DNA of 64,000 nt from an uncultured Christensenella sp. (GCA_910578325.1 CAJTQT010000001.1:186001-250000); one strand, 5' to 3'; shown: positions 1-9,877, counted from the stretch's first letter. The notes: a model not told the origin generated them from the letters alone. Numbers and translations: made by a program.

Positions 1-1018
1 CCTGATGAGAATGCAGACGTACGATATTAAGCCCGTTCATATCGGAATGATGGTCATAAGTCGGAGTCATAGTCAAATCAAATCTGCCGTCCTCGGAAAT
101 AAAGTGCCACGGTTGCATATATTTGTCCGGTTTCGGGAAAACCTCAACGTCGACAGAACCTATCTTGTGCGCCACGCCGTCGTAAAACAAGCAGGTTTCG
201 GTTGCGTTGTCTTCGTCGCCGATACCCCAAGTGATTTCAAAGCCGAAGATATGGTCGTTGCCATCCTCATCCTTGATATACTGCGCGCCGTTGCCCCAGT
301 ACCAAACGTTCTTATAAGGCCAGACGCCTCTTCCCCAGTCCAACACGCAGAAAGTGTCCTTTTTCTCGAATACAAACTCCTCGTCTCCGCATCTGAACGT
401 GCCTTCGCAAGGCATACAGTTCTGTTTCATCGTCATAAAGAACCGTGTCGGCAAATACTCTCCTTTCTTCTTGAACGGAGTGACAATAGTAATGCTCTGG
501 TGGTCGTCAAACAAATCCATACGGAATCTCGCCTCGACCGTCTGCCCCTTGTACGGGCCTACAAATTCGAGCGTGCGCAAAGTCTTATCCGTAACCGCGC
601 GGAACAGATATTTACCTTTCTTGTACTCCACCACGTTAGGCTCGTCTCCGTTTTCGGGAAGCACAACCTTATTCTTTCCGCCGAGCCAGAGCGACATACT
701 GGAAATAATCTTCTTCTCCTTGCCGCTGACGTCTACGAGATTAGCCGAAGCATAACCGCCGATAGAAATGTTCGCAATGGAAATCTGAACCATATATCTG
801 CCGTTACAGACCTGATAAAAGTCCCATTCCTTGCCTCTCATCTGAGGACGGGCAAGAGTACGCTTGTAATTAAATAGGTTATGACGCGCCCATCCGCCTC
901 TGACTTGCAAATTACCTTCGTTGTCCAACAACTGAACGGGTTTAGTATATTCTACCTGATTACGCTTGTGACCGAGTTCCTGCCAGCCCACGTAAGTTTT
1001 CTTGATTTGATCAGCCAT
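1..1018 (-). CDS. DUF2804 family protein (3' end cut by window edge)
   Basis: This is the first of three DUF2804 proteins in the window. Reading from 1018 towards 1 gives at least 339 uninterrupted codons beginning MADQIKKTYVGW, and the reading frame is still open at base 1. The ATG at 1018 is preceded by GGAGAGG at a normal distance. The block around residues 220-245 (LDWGRGVWPYKNVWYWG) and the later LFYDGVAHKIG match the same blocks of the gene at 41922-42968, so the family call rests on internal comparison plus recall of DUF2804. The family has no established biochemical role; it is a beta-rich protein without signal peptide or membrane segment here. A sigma-A promoter with a perfect palindrome lies directly upstream. 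Confidence 0.85.
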   Translation of the reverse strand, partial: MADQIKKTYVGWQELGHKRNQVEYTKPVQLLDNEGNLQVRGGWARHNLFNYKRTLARPQMRGKEWDFYQVCNGRYMVQISIANISIGGYASANLVDVSGKEKKIISSMSLWLGGKNKVVLPENGDEPNVVEYKKGKYLFRAVTDKTLRTLEFVGPYKGQTVEARFRMDLFDDHQSITIVTPFKKKGEYLPTRFFMTMKQNCMPCEGTFRCGDEEFVFEKKDTFCVLDWGRGVWPYKNVWYWGNGAQYIKDEDGNDHIFGFEITWGIGDEDNATETCLFYDGVAHKIGSVDVEVFPKPDKYMQPWHFISEDGRFDLTMTPTYDHHSDMNGLNIVRLHSHQ

Positions 1019-1037
1019 AATACCTCTCCAAACATTT

Positions 1038-1067
1038 ATAATACAATTGTATTACAAACCGAGACAA
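1038..1067 (-). promoter_or_regulatory. Promoter with palindrome for the DUF2804 gene
   Basis: On the minus strand TTGTCT (1062-1067) is followed after 18 bp by TATTAT (1038-1043). A perfect 16-bp palindrome, TAATACAATTGTATTA at 1039-1054, covers the -10 element and is a candidate repressor site. No cognate regulator can be named. Confidence 0.55.
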
Positions 1068-1189
1068 AAAACAATAGCGAAATTTCAGAACTCAAAACTA
1101 TCGGCTCGGACTACTAATGCCGCGCCGATTATTACGTCTGCTTCAACAAAATATCTTATTTAGAATCGAAATTCAGCCCGTATTTGAAT

Positions 1190-4100
1190 TTACACCACGT
1201 TGGAAATTTCCGCAACGTGTCCCCGCTGATTGAAACGTTTCGTTTTAAATATTCCCCATCGTACGTCCGCATTCAGATTATCGACGTTCAGTGTTCCGGT
1301 TGACCTATTGTTGGTAAATATGACAGAACTTGTTCTCGCGCCTGCTATACCGCCAATATGCGGCTGCAAAGTATGACTATCCCAAAACTTACACACGACT
1401 CTTACCGTGCCTTTAAATGTGCAGGAGTCGACCTTACCTTTCGCGCAGTAACCCACGATTCCGCCGATATAGTCATTGTCCGAATGCCACTCTGAATAAT
1501 TTACAGAGCCGTCAACTGTACAGTTTAATATCTGCCCCTCGGAATATCCCGCTATTGCTCCGACATATTGCCCGCCGATAATAGATGAAGTGTAAAGATT
1601 ACAATTCTTTATTACTCCGTAATTTCTCGCGACTATGCCTCCCACATATTTTCCGTAATATTCCCGCGAGCCGTTAAAATAACCAGTTGCCCTGCAATTA
1701 TCGATTGTACCGTAGTTTTCGATAGCCAAACCGCCAATCGAATTTGTTTTCTGCGTCAAAGAACTTTTGTAAAATATTGTTATTTCCAAATTTTTTATAA
1801 TGCCGCTTGTGCCAATCTTCCTGAACAGTGCTACGTCACCGTTGGGAAGTTTGCCCGAATCGTAAAAACTAATACTGTTTCCCGCACCTTCCAAAACGCC
1901 GTTGAACGTGACGTCAAACACATTTGCCGTATTAGAACCCCAAAAATTAGCGGATTTCAAAATAAAGCAACTGGAAACAACACCGTTAACCGCCGTTGTC
2001 GCGATATTATTAAACTGAGTGAATCCGTGGATAACATACGGATCCGTTTTTGTGCCGGTGCCACTCTCGAAATATATACCCGATGTGACAGAGTTTATGA
2101 GTACAACATTTTTCTTTTGCGGATGCAGATTTTTATTATATATTCTATCTATATTTCCATTTGAACTCTTAATAACAATATAGTCAATACTAATAGTCAC
2201 ATTCTTTTTCTTGCTTAAATTCACGCTCGGCTTATCTGTGAGATAAAGCAAATAGTATCCTACACTTTTATAATTGACTTCGAAATTAATGTTCCATTCA
2301 TCATTATCATTATCCAATCGATATTTACAATAGATAGTTGCAGTTTCGCTTGATTTTAAAAACTGATTTTTGATTTTAAAGCCTATATTGTTAAAATCGT
2401 CCAGAGACACTCTCTCAACTTGAATTTCCGATAAATTGTTAACTATACATAGGCTTATACCTTTTTCTGTACCATTATACAGATTTATTTCAAAATGCGG
2501 ATTAACGCTATTCCCGTCATCGTACATTTTAGCGTCTTCGGGGATTATAATGGAATATTCTATGCCGTTTGGAGTGTCAAAATATTTAATTTCTATTACA
2601 CTTGCATAATCGATTCCTTTTGCTAAATTACGATTTGAAAGAACGTTATTATGGTTATCTTTTAAAACCAACGTATAAGTTCTACCACGAGCAAGACAGT
2701 CGCCTGACATAAACTCTTTATCATCAATAATCCACTTATAATTTGATACATATAAGGTATACATAATATCGGTCTTCAAATTTTTTTCCGTATTTATTTT
2801 TAAGAAATAAATGCCAACATCTATTCGAGTAGTTCTGAACATATAAAAACTTTCATCCACTCCAACATCACTATTAAAGACTGTATTCCCCGTAGATGCA
2901 GAAATTAACTCCGCTTTTAAACCGTTTATTTCGTTCATATTGAATACGAAATCATATTGATTACTTGCGGATATCACAACTTTTAAATACTTCGATTTAT
3001 TCGCCGTGCAATCAACAGACACTTCTTTATCGATTGCAAGATTTGTTATATTCTCCTTTGCAACAGACAATGCCAGCGATATGTTTGCCGCTGTATTATT
3101 TTCATACAATATGTAATATGTTTTCCCTTTTATCAGAGGGGCAGATGCAATAACAGACTTATCTATTATGTTTTTAGAACTGTCATAAATCGTAGTTTGA
3201 CAACCTTTGCCGTTGAAAGTAAATATAGCGGTTTCACTCGGAATATATTTGACAAGATAGTTACCTTTTGAATTTACCGTCACCATCTTATTTGTCAAAG
3301 GCGCAACAGAAACAGTACCTATACCGTAATTATTACTTGCGGAATGCAAATCAATTGTCACATTCTGATTTTTATAGAGAAATACTCTTTCATTTGAATT
3401 GACTATTTTATCATCAACTTTTACATCAACACCCGTTTTATTGCTGTTAAAAATATAATCTCCTCCGTATACTGGTCGAAATGTAAACCTTTGTTCACCG
3501 TCTTCGAGCAAGTAATAATACATTTTACCGTTATTATCCACACTTTTATTTGAAGTCGACTTAAAAAGGACCGTTCTTCTATAAGCAGCAAACGAACGTT
3601 GCTCACCGGTTTCTTCATTGCTTATTTCGTTATGCAAATTTTTTGTCGCATCCTGATAATCCGAACTGAACAAATCATACTCGAAAACCTGATGAACTCT
3701 CGTTGCAGAGGTTGAATCATTCAGAAGAGTTGTGCAGGATATCCATCCGTCATTCGAATTTGAAATCAGTATTTGATCCTGTGGGCAAACGAGAGATACG
3801 CACGAATAACTGGGTCTGTTTTTATCGTTTCTCTGTGTATTTTTTGACTGTTCCTGAAATATGTCGCTTTCTCTATTGCAAGGTACTTGAACTTCTTTTA
3901 CGTCAAACGCAGATATTGTTGTTCCAATCAAATCCACAAAACCCTTGATCATTGCAGCACCCGTCTGAATTTCGCCTAATAAAGGAACTTTTTTGACAAG
4001 ATAATCCCAAACGACTTCTTCCAATATAGTAAGAGCACAGTCAAACACCGCCAATGCTTCATCCGTAGTAATGCCATCATCAATAACTTGCGTACCCTGA

Positions 4101-4792
4101 TAATTGAGTCTTGTCTGATAAATTATCGCGCCGTTATCATTCTTTTTATTGTACCCTCTGTCCCCATAATTCACATCATTTTCGTTTTGAATCATTGTCA
4201 TAAAAGAAGGGTTGGATATGTAATATGTTTTACGCAATTTCCCTGAAAACAACTGATTTTTATCTGTTTTTACAGACTCTCGCGTCAATCTTAACCACTG
4301 CTCGTTACCGTTGTCGTTTTTATAAGCAAATGTTTCCTGTATTATTATTTTTGATTTAACCGTGCACAAAGTATCATTATACGTATATTGAAAATCGATA
4401 ATAACGACGTCTATAAGTTTTGCATACCCTAAGACGGCATCTCCCACCGAACGGTGCTTGACAAAAAATCCGTATTCTTCTCCGTTATATCCAAACGTGT
4501 AATCGTTCTCTTTAAAACTTAAATACTGTTTTGGAATTATTTGCGTTAATTCACTGTTGTTTTCTGTTTCTTTTCGATTTATTACGATATTTGCAAAAGA
4601 ATGTATCGTTTGCGAAGAATCATTTAAAAAAGTATCGCTATCTACATATTTGTTGATATCGACCGTGTCGGACGATGCCATTGCAATTGCAGGGGGCGAC
4701 GGCTTTGCAAAATAAATTGCAAGCATCAGTACGATTGCAATTATGCAAAGGCAAGTTAAGTTTAAAATTTTGTGTTTGTTTTGTTTGCTCAT
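1190..4792 (-). CDS. Large secreted/surface protein with C-terminal GLUG repeats
   Basis: A 1200-residue exported protein. Residues 9-28 are a hydrophobic signal or anchor segment followed by an AMASS-like possible cleavage site. The middle is beta-rich with pre-peptidase-C-like stretches (for example around residues 535-610, ending in a GKTYYILYENN run). The C-terminal 230 residues carry repeated GLUG-type units of the form YVGGIVARNYGVIKNC, YVGAIAGYSEGQILNC and YIGGIVGYCAKGKVDSC, typical of bacterial adhesion-type surface proteins. No sortase LPxTG signal is visible at the C-terminus. The start has GGAGGAATACAA before ATG. It is 29 bp downstream of the lipoprotein gene 4822-5805 and is probably co-transcribed with it. 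Function is inferred as cell-surface or matrix; no enzyme motif was seen. Confidence 0.75.
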   Translation of the reverse strand: MSKQNKHKILNLTCLCIIAIVLMLAIYFAKPSPPAIAMASSDTVDINKYVDSDTFLNDSSQTIHSFANIVINRKETENNSELTQIIPKQYLSFKENDYTFGYNGEEYGFFVKHRSVGDAVLGYAKLIDVVIIDFQYTYNDTLCTVKSKIIIQETFAYKNDNGNEQWLRLTRESVKTDKNQLFSGKLRKTYYISNPSFMTMIQNENDVNYGDRGYNKKNDNGAIIYQTRLNYQGTQVIDDGITTDEALAVFDCALTILEEVVWDYLVKKVPLLGEIQTGAAMIKGFVDLIGTTISAFDVKEVQVPCNRESDIFQEQSKNTQRNDKNRPSYSCVSLVCPQDQILISNSNDGWISCTTLLNDSTSATRVHQVFEYDLFSSDYQDATKNLHNEISNEETGEQRSFAAYRRTVLFKSTSNKSVDNNGKMYYYLLEDGEQRFTFRPVYGGDYIFNSNKTGVDVKVDDKIVNSNERVFLYKNQNVTIDLHSASNNYGIGTVSVAPLTNKMVTVNSKGNYLVKYIPSETAIFTFNGKGCQTTIYDSSKNIIDKSVIASAPLIKGKTYYILYENNTAANISLALSVAKENITNLAIDKEVSVDCTANKSKYLKVVISASNQYDFVFNMNEINGLKAELISASTGNTVFNSDVGVDESFYMFRTTRIDVGIYFLKINTEKNLKTDIMYTLYVSNYKWIIDDKEFMSGDCLARGRTYTLVLKDNHNNVLSNRNLAKGIDYASVIEIKYFDTPNGIEYSIIIPEDAKMYDDGNSVNPHFEINLYNGTEKGISLCIVNNLSEIQVERVSLDDFNNIGFKIKNQFLKSSETATIYCKYRLDNDNDEWNINFEVNYKSVGYYLLYLTDKPSVNLSKKKNVTISIDYIVIKSSNGNIDRIYNKNLHPQKKNVVLINSVTSGIYFESGTGTKTDPYVIHGFTQFNNIATTAVNGVVSSCFILKSANFWGSNTANVFDVTFNGVLEGAGNSISFYDSGKLPNGDVALFRKIGTSGIIKNLEITIFYKSSLTQKTNSIGGLAIENYGTIDNCRATGYFNGSREYYGKYVGGIVARNYGVIKNCNLYTSSIIGGQYVGAIAGYSEGQILNCTVDGSVNYSEWHSDNDYIGGIVGYCAKGKVDSCTFKGTVRVVCKFWDSHTLQPHIGGIAGARTSSVIFTNNRSTGTLNVDNLNADVRWGIFKTKRFNQRGHVAEISNVV

Positions 4793-4821
4793 TTGTATTC
4801 CTCCAATTTATGTTTTGTATT

Positions 4822-5805
4822 TTAGTAAATATTAATTTCTCCTTCAAACTCTTCAATAAAAGACAACTTCAAATAATATTTACCTTTACTAATATTAATA
4901 AATTTATATTTTGATATATCATCTTTTATTTCGATATTCAAAGTCCCCTGACGTTTAAAATAAATGTTTTCATAAAGTTCCGCATTAATGCTTTTGTGCC
5001 CTCTTCCTGAAAATACAATGCTGTATATTGTTTGCCCAACAACTTGCAAATCTAATTCAAGATATCTTACTTCGCCGGCTTCTCCTCTTATCTGCATAGG
5101 TTCAAATGGCTGAGATTTGTCAACCGTTATCTTCTCCAAATCCTTTTTATTTATCTCAAAATCCACCGTCATATCTTCATAATATAAAAAACGTTCTATA
5201 ACTATAAATACATTTTCCAACTGTTTCGAACCCAAAAAATATGCGTTATCGCCCACGGCATTTATTTCTTTGTGCCCCGTATCGTATATCTTAAAGTCGC
5301 AACCGCCTGTTTCAAATTCATAGAGCGCAGGCTCGGATATACGACACCACATTAGATAATTAGTGTTGCGTTTTATTTCCAACCGCGCAGACGTACTGAT
5401 TTTTTCGGGATACATTGATATCGCTACGATATTGTAATTCGTAGGGTCGGTTACTTTGAAATTAAACAGATACTCTTTATTCTGATCGTAATAATCTATT
5501 TGTCCGTCTTCGACATTCACGCCGTTTAAAGTCGGCAATAGGGAATTTTCTGCCGCAGTGAAAACATATCTTCCGCTATATTTCGGTTTATATTTAAAAT
5601 TCACTTCCGTTGCGGCCTTGCCCTCAAACAAATATGACATATTATAATCCGTTTCAATAGTCTCGACAGTCGATGGATTCGGGTCGGGGTCAACAATGTT
5701 TTTGTCACACGAAACAAGTACAACCGCAGTCGCAAGCACAAAAACTGCAATTATAAAAAAAGCAATTGATTTGAACGTTTTAATTTTTCCATTCTTATTT
5801 AGCAT
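4822..5805 (-). CDS. Lipoprotein, PPC-like beta domains
   Basis: A 327-residue protein with a lysine-rich N-terminus, a hydrophobic helix at about 14-32 and a lipobox VLVSC that places the lipidated cysteine near residue 33, so it should be anchored on the outer face of the membrane. The rest is beta-rich and resembles parts of its neighbour 1190-4792: both contain short blocks like FETGGCDFKIYD / FNGKGCQTTIYD that fit pre-peptidase C-terminal-like domains. GAGGT lies 5 nt before the ATG. It is the first gene of a two-gene operon with the GLUG protein, so a shared role at the cell surface is likely. No catalytic motif was recognised. Confidence 0.7.
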   Translation of the reverse strand: MLNKNGKIKTFKSIAFFIIAVFVLATAVVLVSCDKNIVDPDPNPSTVETIETDYNMSYLFEGKAATEVNFKYKPKYSGRYVFTAAENSLLPTLNGVNVEDGQIDYYDQNKEYLFNFKVTDPTNYNIVAISMYPEKISTSARLEIKRNTNYLMWCRISEPALYEFETGGCDFKIYDTGHKEINAVGDNAYFLGSKQLENVFIVIERFLYYEDMTVDFEINKKDLEKITVDKSQPFEPMQIRGEAGEVRYLELDLQVVGQTIYSIVFSGRGHKSINAELYENIYFKRQGTLNIEIKDDISKYKFINISKGKYYLKLSFIEEFEGEINIY

Positions 5806-6015
5806 AAAATACCTCGTGGTTTATATATAAAATATATGCCCTTATAACTAATAACAATTTATAGCGCGCATTTGTCCCAACTTTTTGGAAAATAATGGAA
5901 ATATTTATTATTTTAAGGAAGCAATAACAAAAACGCAATGCAACGATGAATAAACGCAACGCAAAATGGCGGATATAAATCCTTAAAAACTACGTCTGCA
6001 TTTATATAAAATTAC

Positions 6016-6040
6016 AGGCGCGGCGTTATCTGCCGCGCCT
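6016..6040 (-). terminator. Hairpin terminator after the aldo/keto reductase
   Basis: AGGCGCGGC (6016-6024) pairs with GCCGCGCCT (6032-6040). On the minus strand it sits 12 bases after the reductase stop and is followed by a moderately T-rich run (GTAATTTTATA). Confidence 0.7.
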
Positions 6041-6052
6041 AATGTTTTACTT

Positions 6053-7180
6053 TCAAAGTTTGCTATTGAAATCGGCAAACGCCTCGGAGATTTTGATTTT
6101 CTGCGGACAGACTGCTTCGCAACTGCGGCAACCGACACACGCGGACGGCCGTTCACTCTCTTTCATTCTGCCTATTCGCATCGGCGCAAGGAAACCTCCG
6201 TTTGTAAACAGATGTTCGTTATACATAGATATCAAAAGAGGAATATTCAATCCTTGCGGGCAATGAGCCGTGCAATACCTGCATTCGGTGCAAGGAAGCG
6301 CGGTTTTAGAAGTCATCTCGCGGGCGATATCGTAAAGAGTCTGTTTTTCCTCTTCGGTTACGGGCTTGAATTCTTCAAATGTTGCGATATTCTCTTTGAG
6401 TTGAGTAAAATCCGACATTCCCGAAAGCACTGTCGTAACCTGCGGAAAACTCTGCAAGTATCTGAACGCCCAGGCGGGAGCGGTTTCATCCTTACGGAAT
6501 TTGCGGAGTTTTTCCATATACGCGTCATCGAGTTTCGCAAGTTTTCCGCCGCGAACGGGTTCCATAACCCAAACCGGTATCCCCCACTGCGAGAGCAGTT
6601 CCACCTTATCCTTAGCATTTTGAAAATCCCAGTCGATATAGTTTAACTGTATCTGACAGAACTCCATATCCTTGCCGTAAGCATTCAAAAATCTTGTAAG
6701 AGTATTCTGGTCTCCGTGCACGGAAAATCCGAGATGTCTGATGCGACCTTTGCGTTTCTGCTCGGTCAGATATTCGAAAATATGATATTTTTCATCGAGA
6801 TACGCGTCGATATTCATTTCGCACACGTTGTGGAAAAGATAAAAATCAAAGTAGTCGACTCTGCATTTTTGAAGTTGTTTTTCAAAAATCTCCTCGACTT
6901 TGTCCATATTAGTCAAATCGTAACCGGGGAATTTATCCGCAAGATAAAAACTATCCCTCGGATAGTTTTCGAGGGTTTTGCCCATAACGTATTCGGATTG
7001 TCCGTTGTGATAACCCCACGCGGTATCGAAATAATTTACACCTTTCTTTATGGCGTAATCAACCATTTCGCGTACTGCGGCTTCGTTTATATCCGATTCG
7101 TCCGCGCTGTTTTTGGGCAAGCGCATTGCGCCCATCGCAAGCGATGAAATTTTGATATCTTTGAAATTATTGTAAATCAT
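6053..7180 (-). CDS. Aldo/keto reductase with C-terminal 4Fe-4S domain
   Basis: A 375-residue cytoplasmic oxidoreductase. The N-terminal TIM-barrel aldo/keto reductase part shows the start MIYNNFKDIKISSLAMGAMR, the catalytic YFDTAWGYHNG block (Asp and Tyr of the tetrad, about residues 52-58), a Lys in LADKFPG and the His in YLFHN. The C-terminal 90 residues hold two cysteine clusters, CTECRYCTAHCPQG and CVGCRSCEAVCPQK, which are typical of the ferredoxin-like tail of the 4Fe-4S aldo/keto reductase subfamily. The substrate is unknown. SD AGAGGG precedes the ATG. The upstream permease gene overlaps its start by 14 bases, so the two are probably translationally coupled. Confidence 0.9.
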   Translation of the reverse strand: MIYNNFKDIKISSLAMGAMRLPKNSADESDINEAAVREMVDYAIKKGVNYFDTAWGYHNGQSEYVMGKTLENYPRDSFYLADKFPGYDLTNMDKVEEIFEKQLQKCRVDYFDFYLFHNVCEMNIDAYLDEKYHIFEYLTEQKRKGRIRHLGFSVHGDQNTLTRFLNAYGKDMEFCQIQLNYIDWDFQNAKDKVELLSQWGIPVWVMEPVRGGKLAKLDDAYMEKLRKFRKDETAPAWAFRYLQSFPQVTTVLSGMSDFTQLKENIATFEEFKPVTEEEKQTLYDIAREMTSKTALPCTECRYCTAHCPQGLNIPLLISMYNEHLFTNGGFLAPMRIGRMKESERPSACVGCRSCEAVCPQKIKISEAFADFNSKL

Positions 7181-8135
7181 AACGCCCTCTTTTATTGTTT
7201 GAGGACATTATATAACGCTTTTTATCAAATTGCAAAAACTTTTTGGGCACAGCCATCTGTGCGAGGATGACGGACACGAATACAAGCACGCAACCCAGCA
7301 TTTCGAACTCGGAATGAGTCTCGTTGAGCAACAGCACGCCGCCGACCATTCCGATTACGGATTCAAGGCTCATAATCAGCGAAGCGACGGACGGCTCCGT
7401 ATATTTCTGCCCTATCGTCTGCAAGGTATAGCCGATTCCCGCCGAGAATATGCCCACGTACATCAGGCTCAGAACAGTATCCGGATTGACAAGCGATTGC
7501 ACCGTCGGGAAACCCGCAATCGCCATACAGGGTACGCTTACGACAGCGCAGGTCAGAAACTGAACAAGCGTAAGTTTTATAGGGTCCGATTCGCTGCCGA
7601 ACACGTCTATAAACAGTATCTGCATAGCGAACATTCCCGTGCTTAGAAGCCCGAAAAGGTCTCCCGTGCCAAACGACGCGCCTCCACCCGAGCACATAAG
7701 CCAAAATCCCGAAATCGCTATGGGAATGGCGAATCTGCTGAGCAGACTGGGTTTTTTCCCCGTAAGCAATCCGAGAATAGGAACGATGACGATATATAGC
7801 GCGGTTATAAAACTCGCCTTGCCCGCGGTTGTATACTGTATGCCGTACTGTTGCAGGTTGCTTGCTATCAGAAGCGCAAGCCCGCAACAAATGCCGCCGA
7901 AAATAGTTGACTTATTCCAACCGATACTCTTTAATCCGCGCTTTTTGTTGATCAGTTCATAGACAACCAAAAAAACGAGTATGACAGCGGTGGCGAGCGC
8001 AAAACGCAAGCCGTTAAAGGCTATGGGATTTATGAAATCCGTCGCCTTTCGCTGGAATGCGAATGCCAACCCCCAAACTAAGGAGCATAAAAGCAACATC
8101 GAATTGCCGAAAATCGTATGTTGTTTACTCTGCAT
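7167..8135 (-). CDS. EamA/DMT family transporter
   Basis: A roughly 322-residue membrane protein with ten predicted transmembrane helices arranged as two EamA repeats (about residues 10-150 and 160-300). This is the hallmark of drug/metabolite transporters exporting amino acids or other small metabolites. Typical family signatures are the WGLAFAFQRKA start, the AGKASFITALYIV segment after TM4 and the SLESVIGMVGGVLLLNE segment near the end. A TTG six bases further upstream (8141) is in frame, but the ATG at 8135 is favoured because GAGGCGG lies 7 nt before it. Its 3' end overlaps the aldo/keto reductase start. The substrate cannot be told. Confidence 0.85.
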   Translation of the reverse strand: MQSKQHTIFGNSMLLLCSLVWGLAFAFQRKATDFINPIAFNGLRFALATAVILVFLVVYELINKKRGLKSIGWNKSTIFGGICCGLALLIASNLQQYGIQYTTAGKASFITALYIVIVPILGLLTGKKPSLLSRFAIPIAISGFWLMCSGGGASFGTGDLFGLLSTGMFAMQILFIDVFGSESDPIKLTLVQFLTCAVVSVPCMAIAGFPTVQSLVNPDTVLSLMYVGIFSAGIGYTLQTIGQKYTEPSVASLIMSLESVIGMVGGVLLLNETHSEFEMLGCVLVFVSVILAQMAVPKKFLQFDKKRYIMSSNNKRGRYDLQ

Positions 8136-8167
8136 ACACAAACCGCCTCGTTATGCTGTAAAATTAC

Positions 8168-8197
8168 GTATCGCGCGACAAGACTGTCGCGCGATAC
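8168..8197 (-). terminator. Perfect 13-bp hairpin after the decarboxylase operon
   Basis: GTATCGCGCGACA (8168-8180) and TGTCGCGCGATAC (8185-8197) form a perfect stem with an AGAC loop. It separates oadB from the permease gene on the same strand. The bases after the stem (GTAATTTTACAG) are only modestly T-rich, so it may be a leaky terminator or an mRNA-end stabiliser. Confidence 0.6.
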
Positions 8198-8259
8198 AGT
8201 TGAATCAGATACGTAATAATTTTCCGTCAGGGTAAGCGCGCCACCGTTACCCTTTACAA

Positions 8260-9468
8260 TCAGGCTCCGAACACTGCGAGCAGGAATCCTGCCGCAACCG
8301 CAGAGCCTATAACTCCCGCGACGTTTGGTCCCATCGCGTGCATAAGCAGATAGTTTCCTTTATTATACTGCAAACCTATGGTATTTGCAACACGCGCCGC
8401 CATAGGAACCGCAGATACGCCTGCCGAACCTATAAGCGGGTTGATTTTGCCCTTAGAAACTACGTATAGCAATTTGCCGATAAGCAATCCGCAGATAGTG
8501 GCAAGCACAAAACCGCCGAGTCCGAGAACGACGATAAGAAGCGTCTTTTCCGTCAGGAACGTCGTGCCGATCGCTGTTGCTCCGACAGATATTCCGAGGA
8601 AGAGCGTAACGATATTCATAAGCGCGTTCTGCGCGGTATCCGAAAGTCTTTCGGTCACGCCGCACTCTTTGAGCAGGTTGCCGAACATAAGGCTTCCCAA
8701 CAGAGGAGCAACCGACGGCAGGAGCAAAGATACGAGTATCGTGACGAGAATCGGGAATATGATTTTCTCTTTTTTGCTGACTTTGCGCGTGGCGGTCATA
8801 ACCGTCATACGTTCCTTCTTCGTCGTGAGCAACTTCATAAACGGAGGTTGCAAAAGCGGAATCAACGCCATATACGAATATGCCGCGACCGCAATAGGTG
8901 CAAGAAGGTGCGGCGCAAGCGTTTTGGTAAGGAAGATAGCGGTGGGTCCGTCCGCACCCGCGATTATGGAAATGGATGACGCTTCGCCGCCCGTAAACAT
9001 TCCCGTCGCAACGGCGAGAATAAGCACGAGATAAATGCCGCCCTGCGCCGCCGCTCCCAGTATGAGCGAACTCGGTCGGGAAAGCATAGGTCCGAAATCC
9101 GTCATCGCGCCTACGCCGATGAATATCAGACAGGGGTACACGCCCGTTTTTACGCCTATGTACAGGATATCCAAAAGACCGCCGTGCTGCAATACGTTAA
9201 GATAATCCACTCCGTTTTCAACGGCAGAGGCGCCCGTCCACCACTCGGGGTGAAAAATCATATCGCTATCGCCTGCGGGAAGATTCGTAAGGAGCATTCC
9301 GAAAGCGATGCCGACAAGCAGCAACGGTTCGAATTTTTTCTTTATTCCGAGCCATAGGAAGAACAGCGCGATGATAATCATCACCAATGACTGCCAGCCG
9401 CCCGCAAGACCGAGACGGTTGAAGCCGCTGTTGTCCCATAAGTTTTTGATAATTTGTCCTATATCCAT
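8260..9468 (-). CDS. oadB: Sodium-pumping decarboxylase beta subunit
   Basis: A 402-residue integral membrane protein of the OadB/GcdB family, which couples decarboxylation of the biotin-bound carboxyl group to sodium export. It has the usual length and about ten hydrophobic helices. The conserved blocks are FIGVGAMTDFGPMLSRP (about residues 118-134), ASSISIIAGADGPTAIF (with the Asp that binds sodium in the family) and GSAGVSAVPMAARVAN in the C-terminal half. It starts 10 bases after the biotin-carrier gene with GAGG upstream of the ATG. It is the last gene of the operon oadA-oadG-carrier-oadB. Confidence 0.95.
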   Translation of the reverse strand: MDIGQIIKNLWDNSGFNRLGLAGGWQSLVMIIIALFFLWLGIKKKFEPLLLVGIAFGMLLTNLPAGDSDMIFHPEWWTGASAVENGVDYLNVLQHGGLLDILYIGVKTGVYPCLIFIGVGAMTDFGPMLSRPSSLILGAAAQGGIYLVLILAVATGMFTGGEASSISIIAGADGPTAIFLTKTLAPHLLAPIAVAAYSYMALIPLLQPPFMKLLTTKKERMTVMTATRKVSKKEKIIFPILVTILVSLLLPSVAPLLGSLMFGNLLKECGVTERLSDTAQNALMNIVTLFLGISVGATAIGTTFLTEKTLLIVVLGLGGFVLATICGLLIGKLLYVVSKGKINPLIGSAGVSAVPMAARVANTIGLQYNKGNYLLMHAMGPNVAGVIGSAVAAGFLLAVFGA

Positions 9469-9478
9469 AACTCAGACC

Positions 9479-9877
9479 TCACAGAACTTCAACAAGAGGC
9501 GCGCCGGTTTCAACCGTAGCGCCCTTCTGCACGAAAATCTGACCGACCTTGCCGTCTTTGGGAGCGACGATTTCGTTTTCCATCTTCATCGCTTCGAGGA
9601 TAATCAGCACGTCGCCTTTTTTGACAGATTGACCCCCTGTCACCTTGACCGCGTTGATATTGCCGGGCATAGGCGCAACGATTGCCGCCGCGCTTGCTCC
9701 GCCCGCGGCGACGGGTGCGGGAGCGGGTGCCGCCGCCTGTACGGAGACAGTCGACTGAGGAGCGGACGCAGGAACAGCCTGCGGAAGCGCGGCGTCGAAT
9801 TCCGACTTGATAACCGCCTCGCCCTTTTCCACTTCGACTTCGTATACTTTTCCGTTTAAACTGACTTTATAAATCAT
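9479..9877 (-). CDS. Biotin carboxyl carrier protein of the sodium-pumping decarboxylase
   Basis: A 132-residue carrier. The N-terminus (MIYKVSLNGKVYEVEVEKGE) is followed by an Ala/Pro-rich linker at about residues 30-65 and a biotinyl domain. The biotin-accepting lysine is in EAMKMENEI at about residue 95. The carrier is a free subunit rather than the C-terminus of OadA, as in glutaconyl-CoA or methylmalonyl-CoA decarboxylases and some oxaloacetate decarboxylases. Its ATG overlaps the oadG stop (ATGA). BirA encoded at 44027-44998 is the expected biotin ligase. Confidence 0.92.
   Translation of the reverse strand: MIYKVSLNGKVYEVEVEKGEAVIKSEFDAALPQAVPASAPQSTVSVQAAAPAPAPVAAGGASAAAIVAPMPGNINAVKVTGGQSVKKGDVLIILEAMKMENEIVAPKDGKVGQIFVQKGATVETGAPLVEVL

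Noticed and set aside
5..877. 290-codon plus-strand frame at the window start
   Set aside because: It is antisense to the DUF2804 gene, which is supported by family blocks, a ribosome site and a promoter; the plus frame has none of these.
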